NCBI RefSeq assembly: GCF_016597725.1 | Contig: NZ_VCGY01000001.1 | Location: 682,001 to 746,000, forward strand | DNA length: 64,000 nucleotides | Source: Marinobacter sp. 1-4A | Lineage (GTDB): Bacteria; Pseudomonadota; Gammaproteobacteria; Pseudomonadales; Oleiphilaceae | Direction: 5' to 3' | Shown: positions 8,724-16,694 of the stretch, one piece after another | Layout: each line of letters starts with the position of its first letter | Numbering within the stretch: position 1 is the first letter of the stretch | Position numbers and translations under genes: made by a program | The notes under the pieces: model-generated | Database searches by the model: none | What the model was told of the DNA's origin: nothing | Seen by the model: the letters and a program-made list of their open reading frames with translations, nothing else

Positions 8724-9065
8724 ATGACTGAATCCAAGAAAACGACCAGCGCTGGCAAGAAGTCCCCAGCAACGGGTTCCACTGCTAAAACAGCAGCCCG
8801 CAAAACTCCTGCTAAAAAAGCTGCAGCGCCTAAAAAGGCTGCCGCAAGCAAAGCGAGCGCGAGCCCACAAGTAAATATTGATGGCAAGACGTATGATTTG
8901 AATTCCCTGAGCGAAAAAGCGCAGGCCCAAATCAACAACTTGCGTGCTACTGATCGGTTGATCAATGAACTAGAGCTTGAACTCGCAATAGCACGAACCG
9001 CCCGCGGCAGCTATTCAGAGAACCTTGAGCGTGAGCTGTTAGCAATGAATACAACGCTGCAGTGA
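8724..9065 (+). CDS. DUF6447-type protein with histone-H1-like Lys/Ala-rich N-terminus
   Basis: 113 residues in two parts. Residues 1-50 are a low-complexity tail of Lys, Ala, Ser, Thr and Pro (PAKKAA, PKKAAASK), like the tails of H1-like bacterial proteins and AlgP. Residues 51-113 repeat the DUF6447 fold of the upstream paralogue (VNIDGKTYDLNSLSEKAQAQI, then ELELAIARTARGSYSENL). A strong AGGAG precedes the ATG. The gene lies 45 bp after its paralogue, so they are probably co-transcribed. The tail could bind DNA or RNA or simply be disordered; the family's role is not known to me. Confidence 0.8.
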   Translation: MTESKKTTSAGKKSPATGSTAKTAARKTPAKKAAAPKKAAASKASASPQVNIDGKTYDLNSLSEKAQAQINNLRATDRLINELELELAIARTARGSYSENLERELLAMNTTLQ

Positions 9066-9115
9066 GCAATTCACTATTATTAACATTTCCTATCAACCTA
9101 ACAGCTTTAGTTTAG

Positions 9116-9144
9116 TTGACTCTGTTGTTAGGCGAGCGTAGAAT
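9116..9144 (+). promoter_or_regulatory. sigma-70 promoter for a candidate small RNA
   Basis: TTGACT (9116-9121), a 17-bp spacer, then TAGAAT (9139-9144): five of six matches at each hexamer with ideal spacing. It lies 50 bp after the second DUF6447 gene and points at a terminator only about 75 bp away, with no plus-strand gene in between. Expected start is near 9151. Confidence 0.65.
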
Positions 9145-9152
9145 TTGTAGTG

Positions 9153-9164
9153 AATTGATCAATT
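9153..9164. promoter_or_regulatory. palindrome AATTGATCAATT at the small-RNA start site
   Basis: A 12-bp perfect palindrome covering roughly +3 to +14 of the predicted transcript, a classical operator position. The same 12-mer is the core of the 20-bp palindrome at 2896-2915 upstream of the type I secretion substrate. A common regulator for both promoters is plausible. Confidence 0.5.
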
Positions 9165-9194
9165 ATGTGTTGTCAGTTTAGTGCGGATAGTGAA

Positions 9195-9222
9195 AGCCAG
9201 CTTCTAGGAGCTGGCTTTTTTT
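9195..9222 (+). terminator. intrinsic terminator, plus strand
   Basis: Stem AGCCAGCT / AGCTGGCT with the short loop TCTAGG, followed by seven T (GGCTTTTTTTATG). The T-run exists only on the plus strand, so it ends the candidate small RNA and any read-through from the DUF6447 genes, not the minus-strand dehydratase gene. Confidence 0.8.
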
Positions 9223-9254
9223 ATGAGTCGCGAAAACTCCCTTATTACGCTCAC

Positions 9255-11228
9255 TCAAACCGGAAATTTATAAACATTGCTGCTGTTTGGAAGTGTTTCC
9301 GCCACCGGAGGCACATCAGTATCGCCAGATACTGACCACAGCTCATCCTGCAATACATGCTGGGGAGAAAATCCGGTTGGTGCTTCTGACAAAATCTGCA
9401 CTACGCGATCACAATCGAACTGTTGGCTGGCTTGTGCCAACTCGTCCAATAAAACCCGCACCTCTGCCCAAGGAAGACAAGCCTCTCTTGCCATCATGAT
9501 ACGCGCATTGGTCGTCGCAACTGGATTATCTCCAATCAGCAACTCTTCATAGAGCTTTTCGCCAGGGCGCAGCCCTGTGTAAACAATTTCGATGTCGCCG
9601 TCTGAATTTAACCCTGTACGCTCTGACAACCCCATTAAGCGAATCATTCGTTTTGCAAGGTCGGCGATTTTTACCGGCTCCCCCATATTTAACACAAACA
9701 CTTCCCCGCCCTTTCCCATAGCTGCTGCTTGACGCACCAAATGGCCGGCCTCAGGTATGGTCATAAAATAGCGGATAACTTCAGGGTGCGTGACGGTAAC
9801 TGGGCCACCGCTGCGGATTTGATCTCTGAATAATGGCACCACAGAGCCGGACGAACCTAGCACATTGCCAAAACGAACAATTGAGAAAATTGTGCCTTGC
9901 TGGTGCGCCGAAAGCCCCTGCAACACCAGTTCAGCCATGCGCTTGGTGGCCCCCATTACGTTGGCTGGCCGCACGGCTTTGTCGGTGGAGATTAGAACGA
10001 ACCGGTTTACTCCTGCAGCAATGGCGGCCTCTGCGCAGTGACGGGTGCCCATCACGTTGTTCTGCAAGCCTTCGATTACGTTGGACTCCACCAGTGGCAC
10101 ATGCTTGTATGCTGCTGCATGGTAAACCGTATCTACTTTAAAGGTCCGCATAATCGCCTCACACCGTCGGCGGTGCAGCACGCTGCCAAGCATCGAGTGC
10201 ACATTAACCGATAAGCCTTGGGCACTCACGATGGCCTTTAGCTCTTTATCAATGCTGTATAAGGCGTATTCAGACTGCTCCATGAGAACAATCGCGCTGG
10301 GCCGCTCTTGTACGAGTTGCCGACATAGCTCTGAGCCAATAGAGCCACCGGCCCCGGTCACCATAACAGCACGACCTTGCACTATGTCTTTGGTTGGGCC
10401 ACGGCTAGGCTGCACCGGCTCTCTGCCTAGCAACTCTGCTGGGTCTAGATCGCGGATATCGTTGATTCTTGCAGTGCCAGCTACCAACTCTGACACGGCT
10501 GGAACTGTTTGAATGGGCACCTGCAGTTCTTCGAGCGTTGTTATGAGCTCTTTGCGACTGAGAGCCACATTGTCATCGAGAGCGAGAAATACTCTCTGAA
10601 TGCCTTGCTCATTTACCGCTTTTTTTAGATGACTGACTGCATAAACCTGAAAGCCCGCTATCAAGCTTCTGTGTTTTTTGCTGTCCAGAGTTACGAAGCC
10701 CATGGGCCGATACTCAGTTCCCTGTATAAGCGCGTGGTGTAGCTCAAGGGCTCGTGAGCCAGTGCCAACAATTAAAACCCGCCCCTTGGATTTCTCCATA
10801 GGGCGGTTAATAAGCGCGCGAAATCCGAAACGGGTGCCAGCCACCATGATGAACAGGAAGGAGCCATACATAACGGGAACGGAACGCGGCACCATGGCCT
10901 GAAGCAGGTAGCCGGACACTACAAGTGAGAGCCCCGACGCAACCACACCAGCCAAAACAACCATGAGCGCTTTTTCGCTGATGTAGCGAATCACTGCTCG
11001 ATACAGGCCCAGACGCACGAAAACCGCAATGGTAATAACACCTGTCACAAAAAATACAGGTAAGTGGCTCCAAGTGGGTCGCCACAACCATGTTTCAAGA
11101 CGCAGCGCATAGGCTACCCAGAGGGAAAGGAAAACAAATATCAGATCAGCCGTAACGGATATCATGCGCTTCTGGGGGCGCGAAAGCTCAAACAGCTTTT
11201 TGAGGGCATGGGCTAACTGATCATTCAT
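9255..11228 (-). CDS. membrane-bound nucleoside-diphosphate-sugar 4,6-dehydratase (CapD/FlaA1/WbpM family)
   Basis: From ATG 11228 the protein has 657 residues; an AAGGA motif stands 10 nt upstream, while the longer TTG start at 11246 would overlap that motif. Four to five N-terminal membrane helices (to about 135) precede a CoA-binding-like region and a C-terminal extended SDR domain with MVTGAGGSIG at 289-298 and MGATK at 425-429, where Met replaces the usual catalytic Tyr as in WbpM-type enzymes. These convert UDP-GlcNAc to UDP-4-keto-6-deoxy-GlcNAc at the membrane. The reductase and the phosphoglycosyl transferase upstream in the same direction suggest synthesis and lipid loading of a 6-deoxy-HexNAc sugar for a surface glycan. 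Last gene of the cluster. Confidence 0.92.
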   Translation of the reverse strand: MNDQLAHALKKLFELSRPQKRMISVTADLIFVFLSLWVAYALRLETWLWRPTWSHLPVFFVTGVITIAVFVRLGLYRAVIRYISEKALMVVLAGVVASGLSLVVSGYLLQAMVPRSVPVMYGSFLFIMVAGTRFGFRALINRPMEKSKGRVLIVGTGSRALELHHALIQGTEYRPMGFVTLDSKKHRSLIAGFQVYAVSHLKKAVNEQGIQRVFLALDDNVALSRKELITTLEELQVPIQTVPAVSELVAGTARINDIRDLDPAELLGREPVQPSRGPTKDIVQGRAVMVTGAGGSIGSELCRQLVQERPSAIVLMEQSEYALYSIDKELKAIVSAQGLSVNVHSMLGSVLHRRRCEAIMRTFKVDTVYHAAAYKHVPLVESNVIEGLQNNVMGTRHCAEAAIAAGVNRFVLISTDKAVRPANVMGATKRMAELVLQGLSAHQQGTIFSIVRFGNVLGSSGSVVPLFRDQIRSGGPVTVTHPEVIRYFMTIPEAGHLVRQAAAMGKGGEVFVLNMGEPVKIADLAKRMIRLMGLSERTGLNSDGDIEIVYTGLRPGEKLYEELLIGDNPVATTNARIMMAREACLPWAEVRVLLDELAQASQQFDCDRVVQILSEAPTGFSPQHVLQDELWSVSGDTDVPPVAETLPNSSNVYKFPV

Positions 11229-11279
11229 TACCTGATTTTCCTTCAAACTTATGAGTCCTAAGATTCAGACTAGCAGCGA

Positions 11280-12239
11280 TCAATGCCTTTCTTTAGTTAC
11301 GGTTTTTTCAACCGCCAGCGTTTCTTCAAAGCCTTTGAACTCGGTAACTTTAGGTTCCCATCCCAATAACTGTCGCGCTTTTGAGGAATCAAGCGTTAAG
11401 GATGATGCAATACGATCCACAATGCTGTTCAGGCCCGGCAACGCAGTTGCTAGCTGAAAAACCGCTCTTGGCAAGCTCCAACGCAAAGGCCTGCGACCAT
11501 ACAGTTCGCGCAACCCTATTAAGATTTGTGCTGTTGAAAAGTCTGCGCCATCACTAACAAGAAAGCTCTGGTTGGCGGCGGCGGGGTGCTGCATGGCCAG
11601 CTGGGTAAACTGAACCATGTTATCAAGGTAGATCATGCTCCGCTTGTTTTGAATGCGGTTTATCAATATGGGGACACTGCTGTTCGCCCACCGCATAAGC
11701 ATGCGGAAATTACCTTTTACGCCCGGCCCATAAACCAGCGGTGGACGAATTATAACGTATTCCATGCCAGTTTCGTGGCAGATTTCCGTCAGCTTGCTTT
11801 CCGCGGCACTTTTGCTCACAGCGTAGGGGCTAACAGGGTTGTGTGGGCTAGTCTCTGTGTAGGGACCGCCGGTTTCGCCGTGAACTTTAATGGTACTGAA
11901 GTACAAAAAACGCGAGACACCCTGCGCAGCCGCTTCGCTGGCCACCCGCGCCGTTCCCGCCGCGTTAATCTCATACAGTCTTTGCGCGCGCTCAGCAGCG
12001 TTGCCGCCTTCTGCTGAGTTTGCCGCCGCGCAATGAATAACGATTTGTATGCCTTCCAGAGCTTCGCGCCAGTTCGTTGTTGCACCAAGTTCTCCAACCC
12101 TTACCCATTTGAGCTTCGGGTGGCATACCGGCCCGGGCTCGCGGCAAGCTGCCACCACAAACACCTCCGGGTGCTTTAGCAATGCTTTCATCAAGGCACT
12201 GCCAACAAAGCCTGTGGCGCCGGTAACCAGAACCTTCAT
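11280..12239 (-). CDS. NAD-dependent nucleotide-sugar epimerase/reductase (extended SDR)
   Basis: 319 residues. Nucleotide-binding GATGFVG at 7-13, Ser/Thr at 115-116 and YAVSK (Y139, K143) form the SDR catalytic set; RPPLVYGPGVKGNF is the usual extended-SDR substrate-site motif. The protein resembles the WbpV/WreQ-type 4-keto reductases that act after a WbpM-type dehydratase to make UDP-QuiNAc or UDP-FucNAc; GalE-like C4 epimerase activity is the alternative. It lies 51 bp before the dehydratase gene and 27 bp after the beta-CASP gene, all on the minus strand. Substrate is inferred from context only. Confidence 0.88.
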   Translation of the reverse strand: MKVLVTGATGFVGSALMKALLKHPEVFVVAACREPGPVCHPKLKWVRVGELGATTNWREALEGIQIVIHCAAANSAEGGNAAERAQRLYEINAAGTARVASEAAAQGVSRFLYFSTIKVHGETGGPYTETSPHNPVSPYAVSKSAAESKLTEICHETGMEYVIIRPPLVYGPGVKGNFRMLMRWANSSVPILINRIQNKRSMIYLDNMVQFTQLAMQHPAAANQSFLVSDGADFSTAQILIGLRELYGRRPLRWSLPRAVFQLATALPGLNSIVDRIASSLTLDSSKARQLLGWEPKVTEFKGFEETLAVEKTVTKERH

Positions 12240-12266
12240 AACTCAACCTGTTGTGGATTAAAGACA

Positions 12267-13703
12267 TTACTTGTTGGGTATCAGAACTCTTGGATAACCC
12301 AAACCGTCAAGGCACTGCTTGAAAGCGCGCTTTGCAGAGTCATCACCGTGAACAACACGTATTTCTCTTGGTTTTTTGGCTATGCCTTCGATAAAACGAA
12401 TCAAATCGGATTGCCCGGCGTGAGCCGAATAGCCGCCTACCTGGTGCACTCTGGCCCGAATATCAAACCTCTCGCCATCCAGTTCTACCCAACCACCTTG
12501 AGGGCCATAAGTCAGAATATCACGCCCCGGTGTGCCCGCAGCTTGATAACCCACGAACAACACATCGTTTCTGGCTTCACCAAGCATTGCTTTAAGGTAA
12601 TTTACCACTCTGCCTCCGGCACACATGCCAGAGCCAGCCAACACTACGCAGGGGCGGTGTGAGCGGGCTAGGTATTCAACGGCGTTTTGATGGTCTTCGT
12701 GGGAGTTGATTACGGTTAGCTGCTCAAAGGAAAGCGGGTGCCTACCTTGGCGAATCAGTTCCGCCGCCTCGCCATTCCAAAACGGCTTGAGTTTGCGATA
12801 AATGCTGGTGAATTCTGCCGCCAGCGGCGAATCTACAACAATTTCTAAGTCCTCCCAGACCACGCCGTCCGCAACAGCATCATGTCGGAATTCGTGTATC
12901 AAGCCTTCGATTTCATACAACAGTTCTTGCGTTCGGCCAATACTGAATGCGGGAATCAATACCGTACCGCCATCCGCTAAGGCGTGCTCCAGAATCGCTT
13001 TCAGTCGGTAGCGCCGGGTTTCCCGGCTCTCGTGGTCTTTATCGCCGTAGGTGCTCTCAATCACGAGTCGGTCTGCTTGTTCTGGCGAGGCTGGCTCTTG
13101 TAATAGAGGTGCATGGGGTGCGCCTAAATCGCCGCTGAATACTACCCGCTCCCGCTCCTCTCCGGAAACCGCCTCGCATTCAACATAAGCCGAACCTAGA
13201 ATGTGCCCCGCACGCTGTAAACGCACGGACAGTGAACCGTTTGGTTCTGAAAACACTGGGTGCCACTGCCCATAAGGTACAGGTACAAGTCTGGTGCGGA
13301 TCAGCTCAAGCACTCGATCGATTAACCGTTTATCCCGAGTAAAGCCAATTTTCAGGGCATCTTCGAGTATTTCAGGGAGCATTAGGGCCGAAGGTTCTGA
13401 ACAGATAATCGGCCCTTCGAACCCCGCAGCCAATAAATATGGAATTCGTCCAACGTGGTCGATGTGCACATGTGTGACAACCAAAGCACGGATATGCGCA
13501 ATGGGAAAATCAATGGAGAGGTCGGATGCGCTGGCACTGGAGCCCTTTTCTTGCCCCTGAAATAAGCCGCAATCAACCAAAATGCCTGCTGTATTATTTG
13601 CTGAGTTTCGCTCTAAGGCAGGCGCAGCTCCAAAATCAAGAGTTAGCTCATGGCAGGAGCCGGTAACACCTGTGGTTGCACCATGATGAATGATATCTAT
13701 CAT
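12267..13703 (-). CDS. beta-CASP metallo-beta-lactamase protein (Ysh1/CPSF73-like), glycan cluster copy
   Basis: From ATG 13703 the product has 478 residues; AGGGA stands 9 nt upstream, and family members start with a similar 'IIHHGA' strand, so the upstream ATG at 13736 is less likely. The zinc motif HVHIDH is at 78-83, followed by SGDLGAPHAPLL, a beta-CASP insert, SGSGMCAGGRVVNYLKAML, and a final domain with the zinc His in GGYSAHAGQSDL. These families are zinc-dependent RNA nucleases, although many bacterial copies are untested. Its place inside a sugar-transfer operon is unusual. A second, distinct copy lies 3 kb away on the other strand. Confidence 0.9.
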   Translation of the reverse strand: MIDIIHHGATTGVTGSCHELTLDFGAAPALERNSANNTAGILVDCGLFQGQEKGSSASASDLSIDFPIAHIRALVVTHVHIDHVGRIPYLLAAGFEGPIICSEPSALMLPEILEDALKIGFTRDKRLIDRVLELIRTRLVPVPYGQWHPVFSEPNGSLSVRLQRAGHILGSAYVECEAVSGEERERVVFSGDLGAPHAPLLQEPASPEQADRLVIESTYGDKDHESRETRRYRLKAILEHALADGGTVLIPAFSIGRTQELLYEIEGLIHEFRHDAVADGVVWEDLEIVVDSPLAAEFTSIYRKLKPFWNGEAAELIRQGRHPLSFEQLTVINSHEDHQNAVEYLARSHRPCVVLAGSGMCAGGRVVNYLKAMLGEARNDVLFVGYQAAGTPGRDILTYGPQGGWVELDGERFDIRARVHQVGGYSAHAGQSDLIRFIEGIAKKPREIRVVHGDDSAKRAFKQCLDGLGYPRVLIPNK

Positions 13704-13741
13704 TTTCAACATTCCCTGTTGTCTGTTTGAACACATGAAAC

Positions 13742-14299
13742 CTAATCACGGCCGGGCACTCTATCGCCCAAGCCTTTGCCTGATATGGTCAGGAATATGT
13801 ACTTAAAGTAAGCGGAAACAGTGAGGCTAGCCAACATCTTCGCGTCGGTTTGCGCCAACAATTGGGGAGTAGACATATCAATGCCCTGCACCTGCGCCAA
13901 ACCGGTGACACCCGGCCGAGCCTTAAACACACCTAGCCGCTCACGCTCGGCAATCAACTCTTCCTGATTGAATAAACAGGGGCGTGGGCCAACGAAGCTC
14001 ATTTCGCCTTTTAGAACATTCCACAGTTGTGGCAGTTCGTCTAGTTTGGTGCGGCGCAAAAAACGGCCAAGCCTGGTGATGGAGGAGCTGCTTGCTAAAT
14101 GGCTGGCAACAGAGGCGGTATCAACGGACATTGTTCGGAACTTCACCAGCGTGAACGGTTTCTTGAATCGCCCTACTCGTTGCTGCCTAAATATTGGGGC
14201 GCCTGTGTCAAATAGTCCGATAATGCAAAGAACAAGCAACACCGGAAAGCCCAATACCAAGCCAAGCAATGCGAACAAGAAATCCAACATACGAATCAA
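13742..14299 (-). CDS. monotopic phosphoglycosyl transferase (PglC/bacterial sugar transferase family)
   Basis: 185 residues, the size of the minimal catalytic domain (PglC type). A re-entrant hydrophobic helix near 4-28 is followed by QQRVG and FTLVKFRTM, then LRRTKLDELPQLWNVLKGEMSFVGPRP, which contains the catalytic Asp-Glu pair (DE in KLDELPQ), and PGVTGLAQVQG. It moves a sugar-phosphate from a UDP-sugar to undecaprenyl phosphate. The TTG start at 14299 gives the family-typical 'IRMLD' beginning; ATG at 14290 is the alternative. With the dehydratase and reductase genes downstream it probably primes a glycan with a modified HexNAc. Confidence 0.92.
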   Translation of the reverse strand: MIRMLDFLFALLGLVLGFPVLLVLCIIGLFDTGAPIFRQQRVGRFKKPFTLVKFRTMSVDTASVASHLASSSSITRLGRFLRRTKLDELPQLWNVLKGEMSFVGPRPCLFNQEELIAERERLGVFKARPGVTGLAQVQGIDMSTPQLLAQTDAKMLASLTVSAYFKYIFLTISGKGLGDRVPGRD

Positions 14300-14353
14300 A
14301 AGTTTAATCCTGATAGCTCGGAATATTAGTGACGCTTAGCAAAACACAACCTA

Positions 14354-15121
14354 TTAAAAATACCAGTTCCCAGCAGCAATAAAATGCGGATTCAAAACAT
14401 CCTCTTTGCCATACCGCAAAGGCTCGCCATCCAGTTTTCGCACATCGCCTCCGGCCGCTACCAATACGGCATGGGCTGCCGCTGTATCCCACTCGCTGGT
14501 AGGCCCTATGCGCGGATAGAGGTCTGCGTGGCCCTCGGCTATGCGGCAGAATTTAAGGGAGCTGCCCGCTTGAATGGTTTTATGGGGGCCGAGTGCTCTT
14601 ATAAAATTTCGGGTTTCATCGTTCATGTGGTTTTTGCTGGCGACGACGCGTTTGGTTGCGGGCGGCTCTGCCACATAAATTCGGTGAACTCTCCCAGTGC
14701 GGTCGCGCTTGTGGGCGCCTTCCCCTTTTATTCCCCAAAAGGCTTCTTTTAAAGCAGGGGCTGTTACAACACCCATTACCGGCTCGCCGTCTTCAATCAA
14801 TGCAATATTCACTGTGAACTCACCGGTACGCTGGGTGAACTCTTTGGTGCCATCAATGGGGTCAACCAGCCAGAACCGCCGCCAATGTTTGCGCTCTTCC
14901 CAGGGTGATTGCGCACCCTCTTCCGAGAGGATTGGGATATCTCTGCTGATAGTGCGTAGGCCTTTTATAATGATTTCGTGGCTGGCGACATCCGCAGCGG
15001 TGATTGGCGATTCGTCTTCCTTGTAGCTCACTTTGAAATCGGATTGGTATATGTGGAGCACTCTGGTGCCAGCTTCATCAGCCAATTTGATGACTTCGGG
15101 GAGCATTGAACTATAGTGCAT
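14354..15121 (-). CDS. cysQ: 3'(2'),5'-bisphosphate nucleotidase CysQ
   Basis: 255 residues of the inositol monophosphatase superfamily. Metal-binding motifs are clear: EEG in ILSEEGAQ, DPIDGTKEF (the DPxDGT core), and SEWDTAAAHAVL near the C-terminus. CysQ hydrolyses 3'-phosphoadenosine 5'-phosphate, a by-product of sulfate assimilation and sulfotransfer, to AMP. AGGA lies 8 nt before the ATG at 15121; a second ATG at 15106 would also give a normal N-terminus. It stands 54 bp upstream of the sugar transferase gene on the same strand and may lead that operon. Confidence 0.93.
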   Translation of the reverse strand: MHYSSMLPEVIKLADEAGTRVLHIYQSDFKVSYKEDESPITAADVASHEIIIKGLRTISRDIPILSEEGAQSPWEERKHWRRFWLVDPIDGTKEFTQRTGEFTVNIALIEDGEPVMGVVTAPALKEAFWGIKGEGAHKRDRTGRVHRIYVAEPPATKRVVASKNHMNDETRNFIRALGPHKTIQAGSSLKFCRIAEGHADLYPRIGPTSEWDTAAAHAVLVAAGGDVRKLDGEPLRYGKEDVLNPHFIAAGNWYF

Positions 15122-15268
15122 ATATCGCGTCCTGCTTTTCGGGTGTCAGCGTTATGGTATCAAACAATGCGAGCGTACCCTTTCAATTTAAGCGGAATTG
15201 AGCGACCTTATGTACTCGGTAGCGACATACGCTGCACAGTACAGCCCCACCTAAACCGAGGAAGCTTT

Positions 15269-16585
15269 ATGGGCCATTCCAATAAAACGGTTTTCTCAAG
15301 CCGCGTTGCGAATTTAGTGCTTCTAGCTTCAACTATTTTTCTGGCAGCATGTGGCGGCTCCTCATCGTCGAGCCCTGCTACCGACCAGACAGAAACAGTT
15401 GCGCTTTCTGGTACAGCGGCGACCGGCGCAGCAATAGGTAACGCTCCAATTTCTGCAAGATGTGAAGACGGCTCAGGCTTCCTAAATAACGTGGTAACAG
15501 ACGCCAACGGTCGATTTCAGGGCGAAGTTGGGGCAAACGCGTTGCCTTGTACTCTGAGCGCTAAGCAATCGGATCAAAGGTCTTTCCATAGCCTTGCGGT
15601 TACCGGCGGCAGGGTAAATATAACGCCTCTTACAGATATGGCCATCGCACTTGCAGGAGAGAATCCCAGCCAATGGTTTGCGCAAGGAGATCTAAGCCAA
15701 GTCGCCGAGGTTTTATCGCAACGAGCGCAGGAATTGCTGAGTACATTAGAAAACCTTGGCTACTCGGTTCCTGAGAATTTGGACCCGCTTCGCAGTACCT
15801 TATCTATTGGCGATAGCCATGATCAACTACTTGACCAACTGATCGCCGCTATCGAAAACGCTGCCCCAACGCTGGCAAGTTACGAAGCTCTTCTGTTGCT
15901 GCTGCAAGACGGCAATCTCGATCAGATTCCTAGAGCGTCTGTGGACGAAGATAACAACCCGAGCACTCAAAACTTTAAAGTCTGCTTCAACCCTGATCTT
16001 TTCAGACCTGGCGCAGAGTTGGTTACACAAACCCGTATAAGGCTACCAGGGCAAGCTACCTACACTGAAACAACAACGCAACGCATGCTGGAGCCCACCA
16101 CCTTTAACGGCCGCTCTGTAGATGTCCGCGAGATAGAGCAAGTGTCTGCCAATGGAGAGCTAACAATAACCCAGTATTTGATCATTGATCTCGACTCTGG
16201 TGCCAGCTCGTACTTCGGGTCGGTTTTTGACACCGGTCAAAACGTGCTGGAAAGCACCTATGAGCCATCCGTCGACACTATATTGGATATCGGCCTCAAC
16301 GATACCTATAGCCATAACTATGTAGAGCTATCAAATGGTGGACGCTCTGACGTTTCTTTTGAGCATACATTTCTTGGAATCGAAACCATTGAGGTGCCTG
16401 CAGGACGCATTGATGCGTGCAAAATGCGCTTCCTGAACTTTGAGGACGGCGAGAGAACAGAATCTATCGAATGGATTGCCGTGGGAACGGGGATCAACTT
16501 GCGAACTTATTCACCCAATGAGGCCACCCCTCAAGCTATTCTGGAACTGGAGTCTGCCACTTTGAACGGTGAAGTTATTTACTGA
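15269..16585 (+). CDS. secreted lipoprotein of unknown function
   Basis: From ATG 15269 (GAGGAA 5 nt upstream) the product has 438 residues. The signal peptide ends in a lipobox LAAC with Cys28, followed by the Gly/Ser-rich linker GGSSSSSP. Residues ~45-110 look like a carboxypeptidase-regulatory-like beta domain (GTAATGAAIGNAPISARC, then VVTDANGRFQGEVG), common in exported proteins. The C-terminal half (from about 245) is beta-rich and unassigned. A longer frame to 15116 is open but lacks an RBS and would bury the signal peptide. The gene diverges from cysQ and is followed by the repeat region at 16603-16682. Confidence 0.82.
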   Translation: MGHSNKTVFSSRVANLVLLASTIFLAACGGSSSSSPATDQTETVALSGTAATGAAIGNAPISARCEDGSGFLNNVVTDANGRFQGEVGANALPCTLSAKQSDQRSFHSLAVTGGRVNITPLTDMAIALAGENPSQWFAQGDLSQVAEVLSQRAQELLSTLENLGYSVPENLDPLRSTLSIGDSHDQLLDQLIAAIENAAPTLASYEALLLLLQDGNLDQIPRASVDEDNNPSTQNFKVCFNPDLFRPGAELVTQTRIRLPGQATYTETTTQRMLEPTTFNGRSVDVREIEQVSANGELTITQYLIIDLDSGASSYFGSVFDTGQNVLESTYEPSVDTILDIGLNDTYSHNYVELSNGGRSDVSFEHTFLGIETIEVPAGRIDACKMRFLNFEDGERTESIEWIAVGTGINLRTYSPNEATPQAILELESATLNGEVIY

Positions 16586-16602
16586 TTTTTCACCAGCTTG
16601 CA

Positions 16603-16682
16603 TAGCCAGACTTTTCTAAAGCGACGCTTTCAGGCAATCTGGCTAGGCCCGTTTCAGGCGTTTTCCATCCTGACTAGCCAGA
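16603..16682 (+). promoter_or_regulatory. attenuator-like triple repeat upstream of the second beta-CASP gene
   Basis: TAGCCAGA (16603-16610), its complement TCTGGCTA (16638-16645) and TAGCCAGA again (16675-16682). The middle copy can pair with either flank, giving two mutually exclusive 8-bp stems. The second stem ends on the first bases of the AGAAGG ribosome-binding site of the gene starting at 16695, so pairing choice could change its translation. The first stem alone could act as a weak terminator for the lipoprotein gene, but no T-run follows. Confidence 0.45.
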
Positions 16683-16694
16683 AGGCCTTGTGTT

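Larger units (their letters stand above)
9151..9222 (+). ncRNA. candidate small RNA, about 70 nt, ending at an intrinsic terminator
   Basis: The interval is bounded by the promoter at 9116-9144 and by a stem with a seven-T run ending near 9222. No plus-strand reading frame with an RBS fits inside: the only ATG (9165) has no Shine-Dalgarno and its frame runs on through the antisense of the next gene. The predicted RNA starts with or just before the palindrome AATTGATCAATT, then has an unstructured middle and a terminal stem-loop, as in many trans-acting regulatory RNAs. The promoter is seen in the sequence; that the RNA exists and regulates anything is inference. Confidence 0.45.

Noticed and set aside
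9165..9350. Short plus-strand frame starting inside the candidate small RNA
   Set aside because: No Shine-Dalgarno, crosses the terminator and continues antisense to the dehydratase gene.
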